A DNA stretch of 64,000 bases from positions 1-64,000 of the forward strand of contig JBOFFC010000104.1 in the NCBI GenBank assembly GCA_051648405.1. The letters are read 5' to 3'. The DNA comes from JBOFFC01 sp051648405. GTDB lineage: Bacteria > Planctomycetota > Planctomycetia > Pirellulales > Lacipirellulaceae. This document shows, piece after piece, positions 7,836-15,952 of this stretch. Position 1 is the stretch's first letter. Each line of letters starts with the position of its first letter. The notes under the pieces were generated by a model. It had not been told where the DNA came from and did not search any database. It worked only from the letters and a program-made list of their open reading frames with translations. The translations under genes were made by a program, and so were the position numbers.

Positions 7836-8753
7836 ATGCACGCCACGCTCCACCCTGCCCCGCCGTGGCGATCGCTCTACGCGTTCGAGTCGAACTGGTT
7901 CGCGCTGGGGGGGAACGAGCGCTTGCACTACATCGACGAAGGCCCGCGGCTTGATGCAGGGCCGCAGGCCGCGGCGCACACGCTGCTGTTTGTCCACGGC
8001 AACCCGACTTGGTCGTTCCACTGGCGGCGGATCGTCACGGCGATGCGGGACCAAGCCCGCTGCGTGGCGATCGATCACCTGGGCTGCGGGCTCAGCGACA
8101 AGCCGCAGCGCGCCGTTCGGCTCGCCGAGCGGGCCGAGCACCTGGGCCGCCTGGTCGACGAGCTAGCGCTCGAGCGCGTGACGCTGGTCGCCCAAGACTG
8201 GGGGGGGGCGATCGGCCTGGGGGCGATGCTCGCGCGGCGCGAGCGGCTCGCCGGGATCGTGCTGTTCAACACGGGCGCCTTCCCGCCGTGGTTCGTGCCG
8301 CGACGGATCGGCGTGCTGCACACGCCGATCCTCGGGCGGGTTGCGCTGCAGGGGCTCAACGTCTTCTCGCGCGCGGCGCTGTCGCAGACCCTTGCGCGAC
8401 AGCGCGGCCTGCCGCGCGAAGTGGCCGCAGGTTACCTCGCGCCGTACGACACGTGGGGCAATCGCCGCGCGGTGTACGAGTTCGTCGCCGACATCCCGCG
8501 CACTCCCGCGCACCCGACCTGGCAGACGCTCAAAGAGATCGAAGCGGGCTTGCCTTCGCTCGCCGCACTGCCGATCCGCCTTGTGTGGGGGATGCGAGAC
8601 TGGTGCTTCACTCCCGAGTGCCTCGACCGATTCCTCACGCACTGGCCTGCGGCGCGCGTTGATCGCCTCGCCGACGTCGGTCACTGGGTTGTGGAAGACG
8701 CCCCCGAGGAAGCGCTCGTGGCGGTTCAGGAAGCCCTCGCCGTCGCGCGCTAA
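7836..8753 (+). CDS. alpha/beta hydrolase, OleB-like (beta-lactone decarboxylase) or haloalkane-dehalogenase-like
   Basis: 305 residues with an alpha/beta-hydrolase fold. The oxyanion motif HGNPTWS (54-60), nucleophile Asp in VAQDWGG (D121), acid Asp in WGMRDWCF (D255) and catalytic His in GHWVVED (H283) are all present. An Asp nucleophile with HGNP is shared by haloalkane dehalogenases and OleB, the last enzyme of head-to-head olefin synthesis. The stretch APYDTWGNRRAVYEFVADIP closely resembles my memory of OleB, which favours that assignment. No oleA, oleC or oleD is adjacent. queD follows 61 bp downstream. Substrate remains uncertain. Confidence 0.75.
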   Translation: MHATLHPAPPWRSLYAFESNWFALGGNERLHYIDEGPRLDAGPQAAAHTLLFVHGNPTWSFHWRRIVTAMRDQARCVAIDHLGCGLSDKPQRAVRLAERAEHLGRLVDELALERVTLVAQDWGGAIGLGAMLARRERLAGIVLFNTGAFPPWFVPRRIGVLHTPILGRVALQGLNVFSRAALSQTLARQRGLPREVAAGYLAPYDTWGNRRAVYEFVADIPRTPAHPTWQTLKEIEAGLPSLAALPIRLVWGMRDWCFTPECLDRFLTHWPAARVDRLADVGHWVVEDAPEEALVAVQEALAVAR

Positions 8754-8814
8754 GTCGCCAGCGGCCCGCTGCCATCGATCATCTGCCATCTACCCTCCGC
8801 CGTCAGGCGTGCCG

Positions 8815-9297
8815 ATGTTCCGCGTCCGCCTCTCGAAGGAATCGTTCACCTTCAGCGCCGCCCACTTCATCACCTACGACGGCGACGTCTGCGAGCCGCT
8901 GCACGGGCACAACTACCGTGTGACGGTCGAGGTCGCGGGTCCGCTCGACGAGAACCAGTACGTCGTCGACTTCGTCGCCACACGCGACGCGATCACGAAG
9001 ATCACCGCCGAGCTCGACCACCGCGTGCTCCTCGCGACGCGGCACCCGCGGATCGCGGTCCGCACCGAGGGCGACGAGGTGGTCGCGACGCACGGGGCCA
9101 AGAGGTGGGTGTTTCCCCTAGGCGACTGCGTTCTGCTCGACGTCGCGAACACGACCGCCGAACTGCTCGCGCACTGGATCGGCGAGCGGCTCGCCATCGC
9201 GCTCGACACGGAGCTCGGGTTTCGACCGACCGCGATCGTGGTCGAAGTCGATGAGTGCGACGGGCAGGTCGGCGTGTGCCGGTTGAGCGGGTCGTAG
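8815..9297 (+). CDS. queD: 6-carboxytetrahydropterin synthase (QueD/PTPS family)
   Basis: 160 residues. It would convert 7,8-dihydroneopterin triphosphate to 6-carboxytetrahydropterin in queuosine/preQ0 synthesis. The zinc ligands are seen as H17 (FSAAHF) and the pair H30/H32 (LHGHNY), with catalytic Cys26 four residues before the pair. A C-terminal VVEVDECDGQ stretch is typical. The ATG at 8815 matches the family N terminus; an open frame extending upstream to 8341 only overlaps the hydrolase gene. Other queuosine genes are not in the window. Members of this family can instead be pyruvoyl-tetrahydropterin synthases, but the single Cys-Glu-Pro-Leu-His arrangement suits QueD. Confidence 0.85.
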   Translation: MFRVRLSKESFTFSAAHFITYDGDVCEPLHGHNYRVTVEVAGPLDENQYVVDFVATRDAITKITAELDHRVLLATRHPRIAVRTEGDEVVATHGAKRWVFPLGDCVLLDVANTTAELLAHWIGERLAIALDTELGFRPTAIVVEVDECDGQVGVCRLSGS

Positions 9298-9492
9298 CGG
9301 GGTCGCGGTCGTGATCGGCGCCGGCTACCGCGTGGTCGCGTGGGTTGGGAGGCCCGCGGTTGCGGGATGCGGTTTGCCCCGCAGAGAGGGTGGCGAGCGG
9401 AGGCGGCCTAAACTTGCAGCACGGGATTGCCTCAACGGCCGCGTCCTCCCGAGTCCCGCTCCCAGGCACACCCGCAGCAAAGATAGCGCGTC

Positions 9493-9954
9493 ATGAAGGT
9501 CGAACACATCAACCCGTTCCTCAAGGCGGTCACCAACACGTTCGCGACGATGCTCGCGGCCGAGGCGCACCGCGGCGAGCTGCAGCTCGGCGACTCGCGC
9601 GTACGAAAGTATCCGATCAGCGGGCTGATCGGCCTCTCGGGGAAGGCCTCGGGGATGGTGGTCATCAACCTCTCGACCGAGGTGGCGCTGAAGGCGGCCT
9701 CGGCGCTGTTGATGGAGGAGAAGACCGTGGTCGACGACGAGGTTCTCGACGCCGTTGGCGAGCTGGCGAACGTCATCGCCGGGCAGGCCAAGACCGAGCT
9801 TCAGCAGTACGACCTGTCCGTGAGCCTGCCGAACGTCGTGACGGGGGAGGGGCACGAGGTGCGCTTCCCCTCTTCGACACCGCCGCTGGTGGTGCCGTTC
9901 CGGACCGACTTCGGGCCGTTGCGGCTCGAGGTGGGGTTCGAGACACACGTCTGA
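9493..9954 (+). CDS. cheX: chemotaxis phosphatase CheX-type protein
   Basis: 153 residues with the CheC/CheX/FliY phosphatase fold. The catalytic signature is E90-L-A-N93 (GELANVIAGQAKTEL), the ExxN motif that removes phosphate from CheY-P. The single motif and length fit CheX rather than CheC. A strong terminator begins at its stop codon. fliG lies 155 bp downstream, so the two motility genes are neighbours but probably separate transcripts. No kinase or CheY is nearby, apart from the degenerate receiver at 123-497. Confidence 0.85.
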   Translation: MKVEHINPFLKAVTNTFATMLAAEAHRGELQLGDSRVRKYPISGLIGLSGKASGMVVINLSTEVALKAASALLMEEKTVVDDEVLDAVGELANVIAGQAKTELQQYDLSVSLPNVVTGEGHEVRFPSSTPPLVVPFRTDFGPLRLEVGFETHV

Positions 9955-9990
9955 GCGCCGGCGCCAGCGGCGCCGGCGCTCGCTTTCTTT
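9953..9990 (+). terminator. intrinsic terminator after cheX
   Basis: A perfect 13-bp inverted repeat (9953-9965 with 9969-9981) with a 3-nt loop AGC is followed by GCTTTCTTT. The stem starts within the cheX stop codon. This is a very stable rho-independent terminator. Confidence 0.85.
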
Positions 9991-10109
9991 GCGCGACCGG
10001 CAAAATCGCTGAGCGCCGCGCCGATCGCGGTCCGATCGATCGAAGGCGGATCGCGCCGATTGGCTGCGCGCTCCGTGGGGGTCCTCCCGCCAAAATCGGT
10101 CGCGACACG

Positions 10110-11099
10110 ATGTCGAACTTGCACAACGCCGCGGTGCTGCTGACGAGCTTGCCCGAGGAGCTGGCCGGCGACCTGCTGAGCCGCTTCGACCCTAAGCAGG
10201 TCGAGCAGGTGTCGATCGAGATCGCCCGCCTACAACGCGTGTCGTCCGACGAGCAGGAGGGGGTGATCCGGCAGTTCGCCGAGTCGAACCCCGCCGCGGG
10301 GGGCGTCTCGGGGGGGATCGAGTTCGCCAGGAAGATCGTCCGCAAGGCGCTCGGCTCGGACGCCGGCGACACGCTCGATAACATCCGGCAGTCGATCGAG
10401 GCCTTGCCGTTCGGCTTCCTGCGGAACGTCGATAGCCAGAACATCCTCACGTACATCATCGACGAGCACCCGCAGACGATCGCGCTGATCATCTCGCACC
10501 TGCCGTCGTCGTTCGCGGCCGACGTGCTCTCGGGCCTCCCCCCCGAGCGGCAGCTGGCCGTGGTGCGGCGGATGGCGACGATGGGGCAGACGAACCCCGA
10601 CATCATCCGCGAGGTCGAGACGGGCCTCGAGCGGCGGATGTCGAGCGTCGTGAGCCAGAGCTTCCGCGCCGCGGGGGGGGTCGAGAGCGTCGCTTCGATG
10701 CTCAACGTCTGCGACCGCGCCACGGAGCGCACGCTGCTCGAGGGGCTCTCGGACGAGGACCCCGAGCTCGTCGATGAAATCCGCCGCCTGATGTTCGTCT
10801 TCGACGACATCGGCAAGTTCGGCCCGAAGGAGATCCAGACGATCCTCAAGAGCGTCGAGGCGTCGCAGTGGGCCCTCGCGCTCAAGGGCGCAAGCCCCGA
10901 GCTCAAAGACAAGATCCTCAGCAACATGTCGCAGCGGGCCGCCGATATGCTCCGCGAGGAGATGGAGTTCCTCGGCGCGGTGAAGATCTCGGCGGTCGAG
11001 GCGCAGCAGCAGAAGATCGTCGACGCCGTCCGCGCCCTCGAAGACGCCGGCGAGATCGAGGTCAACAAGGGCGCCGAGCAAGAAGCGCTGGTGCAGTAG
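10110..11099 (+). CDS. fliG: flagellar motor switch protein FliG
   Basis: 329 residues, the normal FliG length. It sits in the cytoplasmic C-ring and couples the stator to rotation. The EHPQT motif (119-123), the MFVF hinge (228-231) and the torque-helix segment SQRAADMLREE (274-284) are all present. The C-terminal GEIEV end also fits the family. The ATG at 10110 is chosen because it begins the family N-terminal helix (NLHNAAVLLTSLPEELAGDL). It stands apart from any flagellar operon; cheX precedes it beyond a terminator and mutS follows. An open frame extending upstream to 9345 is a chance extension across cheX. Confidence 0.93.
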   Translation: MSNLHNAAVLLTSLPEELAGDLLSRFDPKQVEQVSIEIARLQRVSSDEQEGVIRQFAESNPAAGGVSGGIEFARKIVRKALGSDAGDTLDNIRQSIEALPFGFLRNVDSQNILTYIIDEHPQTIALIISHLPSSFAADVLSGLPPERQLAVVRRMATMGQTNPDIIREVETGLERRMSSVVSQSFRAAGGVESVASMLNVCDRATERTLLEGLSDEDPELVDEIRRLMFVFDDIGKFGPKEIQTILKSVEASQWALALKGASPELKDKILSNMSQRAADMLREEMEFLGAVKISAVEAQQQKIVDAVRALEDAGEIEVNKGAEQEALVQ

Positions 11100-11261
11100 G
11101 AGAGGCGAGCGGGGAGATGATGGATGGCAGAGGACAGATGATAGATGGTGGGGGGGTGGAGGGTTGCGACTCGGCGCTCTGCCGGCGACCCTACGCAGAC
11201 ACGCGAGGCGCCCGCGCGTTCTGCCATCTGCCATCGATCCTCTACCCTCTCTCTCCCCGCC

Positions 11262-13976
11262 GTGTCCCTCTCCCCCATGATGCAGCAGTACCACGAGGCC
11301 AAGGTGGCCGCGGGGGACGCGCTGCTTCTGTTTCGGATGGGGGACTTCTACGAGCTCTTCCACGAGGACGCGCGCGAGGCGGGGCGGCTGCTCGGCGTGA
11401 CGGTCACCACGCGCGACAAGGACAAGGGGGACAAGGCCACGCCGATGGCCGGCTTCCCCCACCACCAGCTCGACGCCTACCTTGCGAAGATCCTCCGCGC
11501 GGGCCGCCGCGCGGCGGTCTGCGACCAGGTCGAGGACCCGCGCGACGCCAAAGGGATCGTCCGCCGCGAGCTGACGCGGATCGTTTCGCCCGGCACCGTG
11601 ACCGACGACAACCTGCTCGACCCCTCGTCGAGCAACTACCTCGCCGCGATCGCCGTCGATGGCAAGGCCGCGAGCCCCGGCCGCGCGCCGCTGGTGGGCC
11701 TGGCGTGGGTCGACGTCTCGACCGGCCGCTTCCAGGCGACCGCCACTCCGCACGATCGATTGGTCGATGCACTCGTGCGGCTCGGGGCGACCGAGTGCCT
11801 CGTCGCGCAGGGCGCCGTGAACCTCGTCCCCGCCGAGGTCGCCGAGCGCGCGACCGTCACGCCGCGCTCGCCGCGGGCGTTCGCCGTCGGCCCCGCGGTC
11901 GAGGCGCTCTGCGGTCAGTTCGGCGTGCGTTCGCTCGAAGGGCTCGGCTTCGACACGCGCCAGCCGAGCGACCTGTTGGCGTTGTGCGCCGCCGGCGCGC
12001 TCGTCGAGTACCTGCAAGAGACGCAGCGGGCGTCGCTCGACCACCTCGATCGACTCGCCCCCTGCCCCGCCGGTTCGTCGCTCGAGATCGACGCGGCGAC
12101 CTGGCGGAGCCTCGAGGTCACGCAGACGCTGCGAGACGGCCGCCGCGACGGCGCGCTGCTAGGGGTGCTCGACCGGACGGTGACGAACCTCGGGGCGCGG
12201 CTCGTCGGCGAGTGGCTCCGCGCGCCGCTGACGGACGTTGCGGCCATCAACGCCCGGCTTGATGCGGTCGGCGAGATCGTCCAGAGCGCGACGCTCGGCG
12301 GCGCGCTCCGCGAGTCGTTGCGCGGCGTGTTCGACCTCGAACGACTCGTCGCCCGCGTGACCACCGGCCGCGCCAGCCCGCGCGACCTGTCGGCCGTCGC
12401 GCGGACCTTGGCGGCGCTCCCGGCGCTCAAAGCGAAGCTCTCGGGGCGCAGCAGCCCGCGACTCGTGCAGCTCGAAGGGCGGATCGACCTCTGCCCGGAG
12501 CTCCGCGCGGCGCTCGAGGCGGCCCTCGCCGACGAGTGCCCCCACCACAGCCGCGAGGGGGGGGTGATCCGCCCGGGTTACTCGGCCGACCTCGACGAGT
12601 GCCGCGAGCTGATGGTCGGCGGCAAGCAGTGGATGGCCCGCTACCAGTCGTCCGAGGCCGAACGCGCGGGGATCCCGTCGCTCAAGGTCGGCTTCAACAA
12701 GGTCTTCGGCTACTTCCTCGAGGTGACGCACGCCCACCAGGGCCGCGTCCCCGCCGACTACATCCGCAAGCAGACGCTCAAGAACGCCGAGCGCTACATC
12801 ACCCCCGAGCTGAAGGAGTACGAGGAGCGCGTCCTGACGGCCGAAGAGCGGGCGCTGGCGCTCGAACACGAGTTGTTCGTCAAGCTCCGCGACGAGACGG
12901 CGGCGACCGGGCGGCGCCTGCTGTCGACGGCCCAAGCGCTCGCCGAGCTCGACGCGCTCGCCGGCTTCGCCGAGCTGGCGCGGTCGCGCGACTACTGCCG
13001 CCCGACTGTGGTCGCCGAACCGCTGCTCGAGGTCGAACAAGGCCGCCACCCGGTGCTCGACGTGGCGCTCGCCGACGGTGCGTTCGTCCCCAACAGCCTC
13101 CGCGTCGCGTCTGCCGCGACCGTCGCTGAAACCCCCCCTCCCCCTTTAGGGGGAGGGGGAGCCCCGCCACCGAGCGTGCCCCCCACCGCCGCCCCCTCAC
13201 TCCTCCTCATCACCGGCCCCAACATGGCCGGCAAGAGCACCTACATCCGCCAGGCGGCGTTGCTAACGCTCCTCGCGCAGGTTGGCAGCTTCGTGCCCGC
13301 GAAGCGAGCCACGATCGGCGTGGCCGACAGGCTCTTCGCCCGCGTCGGTGCGAGCGACGACGTCGCGCGCGGCCAGAGCACGTTCATGGTCGAGATGACC
13401 GAGACCGCGCGGATCCTCAACACGGCAACGAGGCGCAGCCTAGTGATCCTCGACGAGATCGGACGCGGCACGAGCACCTACGACGGGCTCTCGCTCGCCT
13501 GGGCGATCGTCGAGGACCTGCACGACCGCGTCGGCTGCCGCGCGCTGTTCGCGACCCACTACCACGAGCTGACTGCGCTCGCCCAGCGCCTGCCGGGGGT
13601 CGCCAACCGCAACGTCGCCGTCCAGGAGCACGACGGCGGCGTGGTGTTCCTACACCAGATCGTCGATGGGCCCGCGGACAAGAGCTACGGCATCCACGTC
13701 GCGCAGCTAGCCGGCGTGCCACGGAGCGTCCACGAGCGCGCCGCGGAGGTCCTCGCCGACCTCGAGTCGAAGGCCCAATCGAGCGGTGCATCGCAGGCGG
13801 CCACCGCCGCGCGCGTTGCTCCCGCGGCGTCCCGTCGCGCGCTGCAGCTCACGCTGTTCGAGACCCGCGACCACCCGCTGGTGGACGAGCTGCGAGCGCT
13901 CGACGTGGACGACCTCTCGCCGCGCGCGGCGCTCGAGTTGTTGCAGAAGTGGCGCGAGCGCGTGGCGGAGGGTTGA
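11262..13976 (+). CDS. mutS: DNA mismatch repair protein MutS
   Basis: About 904 residues from a GTG at 11262 (ATG codons at 11277/11280 are alternatives). It recognises mismatches and small loops and uses ATP to start repair. The mismatch-reading F-Y-E motif is at residues 29-31 (MGDFYELF). The lever and clamp regions follow, then the ATPase with Walker A GPNMAGKST (~652-660), DEIGRGTSTYDG and ATHYHEL. Odd feature: just before Walker A the protein carries ETPPPPLGGGGAPPPSVPPT, encoded by an in-frame palindromic repeat (13134-13159). That makes the linker ~30 residues longer than usual. No mutL is adjacent and no Shine-Dalgarno is visible. Confidence 0.96.
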   Translation: MSLSPMMQQYHEAKVAAGDALLLFRMGDFYELFHEDAREAGRLLGVTVTTRDKDKGDKATPMAGFPHHQLDAYLAKILRAGRRAAVCDQVEDPRDAKGIVRRELTRIVSPGTVTDDNLLDPSSSNYLAAIAVDGKAASPGRAPLVGLAWVDVSTGRFQATATPHDRLVDALVRLGATECLVAQGAVNLVPAEVAERATVTPRSPRAFAVGPAVEALCGQFGVRSLEGLGFDTRQPSDLLALCAAGALVEYLQETQRASLDHLDRLAPCPAGSSLEIDAATWRSLEVTQTLRDGRRDGALLGVLDRTVTNLGARLVGEWLRAPLTDVAAINARLDAVGEIVQSATLGGALRESLRGVFDLERLVARVTTGRASPRDLSAVARTLAALPALKAKLSGRSSPRLVQLEGRIDLCPELRAALEAALADECPHHSREGGVIRPGYSADLDECRELMVGGKQWMARYQSSEAERAGIPSLKVGFNKVFGYFLEVTHAHQGRVPADYIRKQTLKNAERYITPELKEYEERVLTAEERALALEHELFVKLRDETAATGRRLLSTAQALAELDALAGFAELARSRDYCRPTVVAEPLLEVEQGRHPVLDVALADGAFVPNSLRVASAATVAETPPPPLGGGGAPPPSVPPTAAPSLLLITGPNMAGKSTYIRQAALLTLLAQVGSFVPAKRATIGVADRLFARVGASDDVARGQSTFMVEMTETARILNTATRRSLVILDEIGRGTSTYDGLSLAWAIVEDLHDRVGCRALFATHYHELTALAQRLPGVANRNVAVQEHDGGVVFLHQIVDGPADKSYGIHVAQLAGVPRSVHERAAEVLADLESKAQSSGASQAATAARVAPAASRRALQLTLFETRDHPLVDELRALDVDDLSPRAALELLQKWRERVAEG
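13134..13159. repeat. palindromic repeat inserted in mutS
   Basis: C5-T-C5, loop TTTA, G5-A-G5: perfect 11-bp arms. It is the same family as the intergenic palindromes at 1-75, 36547-36571 and 41580-41602. Here it lies within coding sequence and encodes a Pro4-Leu-Gly4 linker without breaking the frame. Confidence 0.8.
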
Positions 13977-13985
13977 CGGACGCAA

Positions 13986-14008
13986 ACCGCCAAGACGCCA
14001 AGAGCGCC
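13986..14008. repeat. solo arm of the CCGCCAAGACGCC repeat family
   Basis: This 23-bp segment matches one arm of the large inverted repeat at 33187-33363 with one mismatch. It lies between mutS and the convergent redoxin gene. The rest of this 124-bp gap also looks repeat-derived (CCTCTGCGACCTCTGTGG). Confidence 0.6.
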
Positions 14009-14100
14009 GAGGATCGCGGCGAAGAGACATTGAGCCGCGGAGGCAGCGGATCATCTCGTCCGTCCCCTCTGCGACCTCTGTGGTGCAACCATTCGAACGG

Positions 14101-14649
14101 TCACTGCGCCGTCAGCTCGTCGAGCGTCGCGCGTAGTTCGCGGCGTGAAGCGAGCGAGTACTCGAGGTCGAGCCACACGACCTTCCCTTTGGCGTCGAGG
14201 ACGTACACGCGCGGCATGCGGCCCGCGCCGAGCTTCGCCTCGGCGTCGGCCGCGGTCGCGCTCAAGGGGGTCGCCTCCGCCGGCGCCTTGGGCTGAGCGT
14301 CGATCCCGATGGCGATCGCCGCGACTCCCTTGTCGCCGTAGGGGCCCGCGACGTCGAGCTGTAGGTCGCCCAGCAGCGTCATCGCCTGCCATCCCTCGCC
14401 GCGGACGACCGCGACCACCGTTCCCTTCGGGCCGAGCAGGCTGGCGAGTCCTCCCCCCTGCCCTCCCGTCGGCGACGTCGTCGCGACCTCCGGGAACGCG
14501 TCTCCCACCCCCACCAGCGTCTGCTTGGCGTGCGCCTCAGAGAGGACCACCTCGGGGACGGCGAGCAGCGCGAGCAGCAGGAGTGTCACGGCGGAGAGCC
14601 TTCGGGTGGGGACGGGTCCAGTGCAGTGGCATTGTGACGGATCGGCCAC
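14101..14649 (-). CDS. secreted redoxin-fold protein lacking the active-site cysteines
   Basis: 182 residues with an N-terminal signal sequence (RRLSAVTLLLLALLAVPEVV). The remainder has a thioredoxin/peroxiredoxin-like outline: GDAFPEVATTSPTGG, LLGPKGTVVAVVRG, then IAIGIDAQ and MPRVYVLDAKGKVVWLDLEY. Where AhpC/TSA or TlpA-type proteins have a cysteine after the third strand, this one has RGEGWQAM, and the mature protein has no Cys at all. Catalysis by thiol chemistry is therefore unlikely; a scaffold or binding role is inferred. A GTG at 14589 is a possible alternative start. It is convergent with mutS. Confidence 0.75.
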   Translation of the reverse strand: MADPSQCHCTGPVPTRRLSAVTLLLLALLAVPEVVLSEAHAKQTLVGVGDAFPEVATTSPTGGQGGGLASLLGPKGTVVAVVRGEGWQAMTLLGDLQLDVAGPYGDKGVAAIAIGIDAQPKAPAEATPLSATAADAEAKLGAGRMPRVYVLDAKGKVVWLDLEYSLASRRELRATLDELTAQ

Positions 14650-14683
14650 CCCCCGCAGAAGGGGAGCGTAGCGAGCTGATTCA

Positions 14684-14784
14684 GGCGAGCCGGCGGCGGT
14701 AGCCGTCGGAGTGCTTCCCGTACGCTGTGGTCCATCCTTCCGTGGCGGGGCTGTCCCTCCGACGGCTTCCGCCGCCGGCTCGCC
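14684..14784. repeat. long imperfect inverted repeat (28-bp arms)
   Basis: Arms at 14684-14711 and 14757-14784 match at 27 of 28 positions and face each other across 45 bp. The pattern GGCGAGCCGGCGGCGG is GC-rich. It lies between a minus-strand and a plus-strand gene, so it is in the divergent promoter region and not a terminator position. Confidence 0.7.
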
Positions 14785-14810
14785 AAGGAGTTTGTCGGTT
14801 CGCGCTGCGG

Positions 14811-14838
14811 CTCCGGGCGCTTACGCTTCCGGCTCTCC
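14811..14838. repeat. solo arm of the GCTTCCGGCTC repeat family
   Basis: The sequence CTCCGGGCGCTTACGCTTCC followed by GGCTCTCC matches one arm of the inverted repeat at 46718-46787 with one change. It lies 17 bp upstream of the methyltransferase start. Confidence 0.6.
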
Positions 14839-14854
14839 CCCTGGCGAACCAGCG

Positions 14855-15658
14855 ATGCTCCCCGATTGGCGACTCCCCCCTGGCGTGCCGCGTGGCGTTT
14901 GGGACTACACCCAGTCACGGTCGGTCGCCGACGACTACGACGACTACCACGCGGGGAACCCGCTGTTCGAGTTCGAGGCGGAGTTCCTCGCCGGCGAGTT
15001 CGGCGCGGCGCCGGCCGACGGCTCGGGGGTGATCGCCGACCTGGGCTGCGGCAGCGGCAGGGCGCTCGTGCCGCTGGTGCGCCGCGGCTGGCGTGGGCTG
15101 GCGGTTGATCTCTCGCAGCCGATGCTGGACGTCGTCGCGCGCAAGGCGCAGGCCGAGGGGCTGGCGATCGAATGCGTGCTGGCGAACCTCGTCGAGATGA
15201 CCGAGGACCTCGTCGCCGATGGCGCGGCGAGCCACGCGATCTGCCTCTTTAGCACGCTGGGCATGGTCCGCGGCCGCGAGAACCGCGTGACCGCCTTGCG
15301 GCACATGCGGCGCGTGCTGAGGCCCGGGGGGAGGCTCGTGCTGCACGTGCACAACTTCTGGTTCAACCTCCGCGACCCGGGGGGCCCGTGGTGGGCGCTG
15401 CGGAGCCGGTTCGCCCCGCGCGCCGCGGACGGCGACGAGGTGGGGGACAAGGTGTTCCCCTACCGGGGCGTGCCGAACTTCTTCTTGCACGTGTTCCGCG
15501 AGCGCGAGCTCCGCACCGACCTGGCCGCCGCGGGGCTGCGGGTCCACCGCTGGACGCCGCTGGCGCCGGGGCATCGAGGTCCCCTCCCCTGGCCTTGGTT
15601 CCTTCCGAGCCTGCGTGCGACGGGCTGGCTGGTGTCGTGCGTGGCGGCGGCTCGCTAG
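14855..15658 (+). CDS. class I SAM-dependent methyltransferase
   Basis: 267 residues from the ATG at 14855. SAM-binding motif I is IADLGCGSGRALVPL (~residues 57-71), followed by an acidic motif II (GLAVDLSQPML). A later ICLFSTLGMVRGRENR / LRPGGRLVLHVHNFW block is typical of small-molecule methyltransferases. The substrate is unknown. An in-frame open region upstream to 14711 overlaps an inverted repeat and is not believed. The TAG stop (15656-15658) is provided by the end of a MITE-like element, as for the RND gene at 664. Confidence 0.85.
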   Translation: MLPDWRLPPGVPRGVWDYTQSRSVADDYDDYHAGNPLFEFEAEFLAGEFGAAPADGSGVIADLGCGSGRALVPLVRRGWRGLAVDLSQPMLDVVARKAQAEGLAIECVLANLVEMTEDLVADGAASHAICLFSTLGMVRGRENRVTALRHMRRVLRPGGRLVLHVHNFWFNLRDPGGPWWALRSRFAPRAADGDEVGDKVFPYRGVPNFFLHVFRERELRTDLAAAGLRVHRWTPLAPGHRGPLPWPWFLPSLRATGWLVSCVAAAR

Positions 15659-15813
15659 CAGCCTGTTGATTTTTCGACAGGGATGCGTCGTCGCAGGGAG
15701 GCGACATCGAAACCGTGGCGCTTTCGCCGCGGTTTCGCGAGCCGCGAGCGGCTCGGCCGTGAGCTTGGCGAGGGTGAACAACGCCACGACGGCGTTTTTC
15801 AACAGGCTGCTAG
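15656..15813. mobile_element. MITE-like element, copy 2 (perfect 14-bp ends)
   Basis: 158 bp bounded by TAGCAGCCTGTTGA and its exact complement TCAACAGGCTGCTA. It is inverted relative to copies 1 and 3. Its left end contributes the stop codon of the methyltransferase. At its right end GGCGTTTTTC follows a complementary arm (AACGCC), a terminator-like hairpin for that gene. The same end of the element faces the upstream gene as in copies 1 and 3. Confidence 0.85.
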
Positions 15814-15952
15814 AGCAAGAGCAGGCGCCGATGCTCCCCGGACTGACGTCGCGGGGATCGCCATCGGGTCGCGAGTTGTGCCCCCCCGCCCCGCAAGCGA
15901 CACTGGGAGCTTCCTCGTTCGACGCCGACAGCCGATCGCCGACAGCCGCCTC

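Noticed and set aside
9345..10109. upstream extension of fliG
   Set aside because: It overlaps cheX in another frame and has no similarity to FliG; the family start is at 10110.
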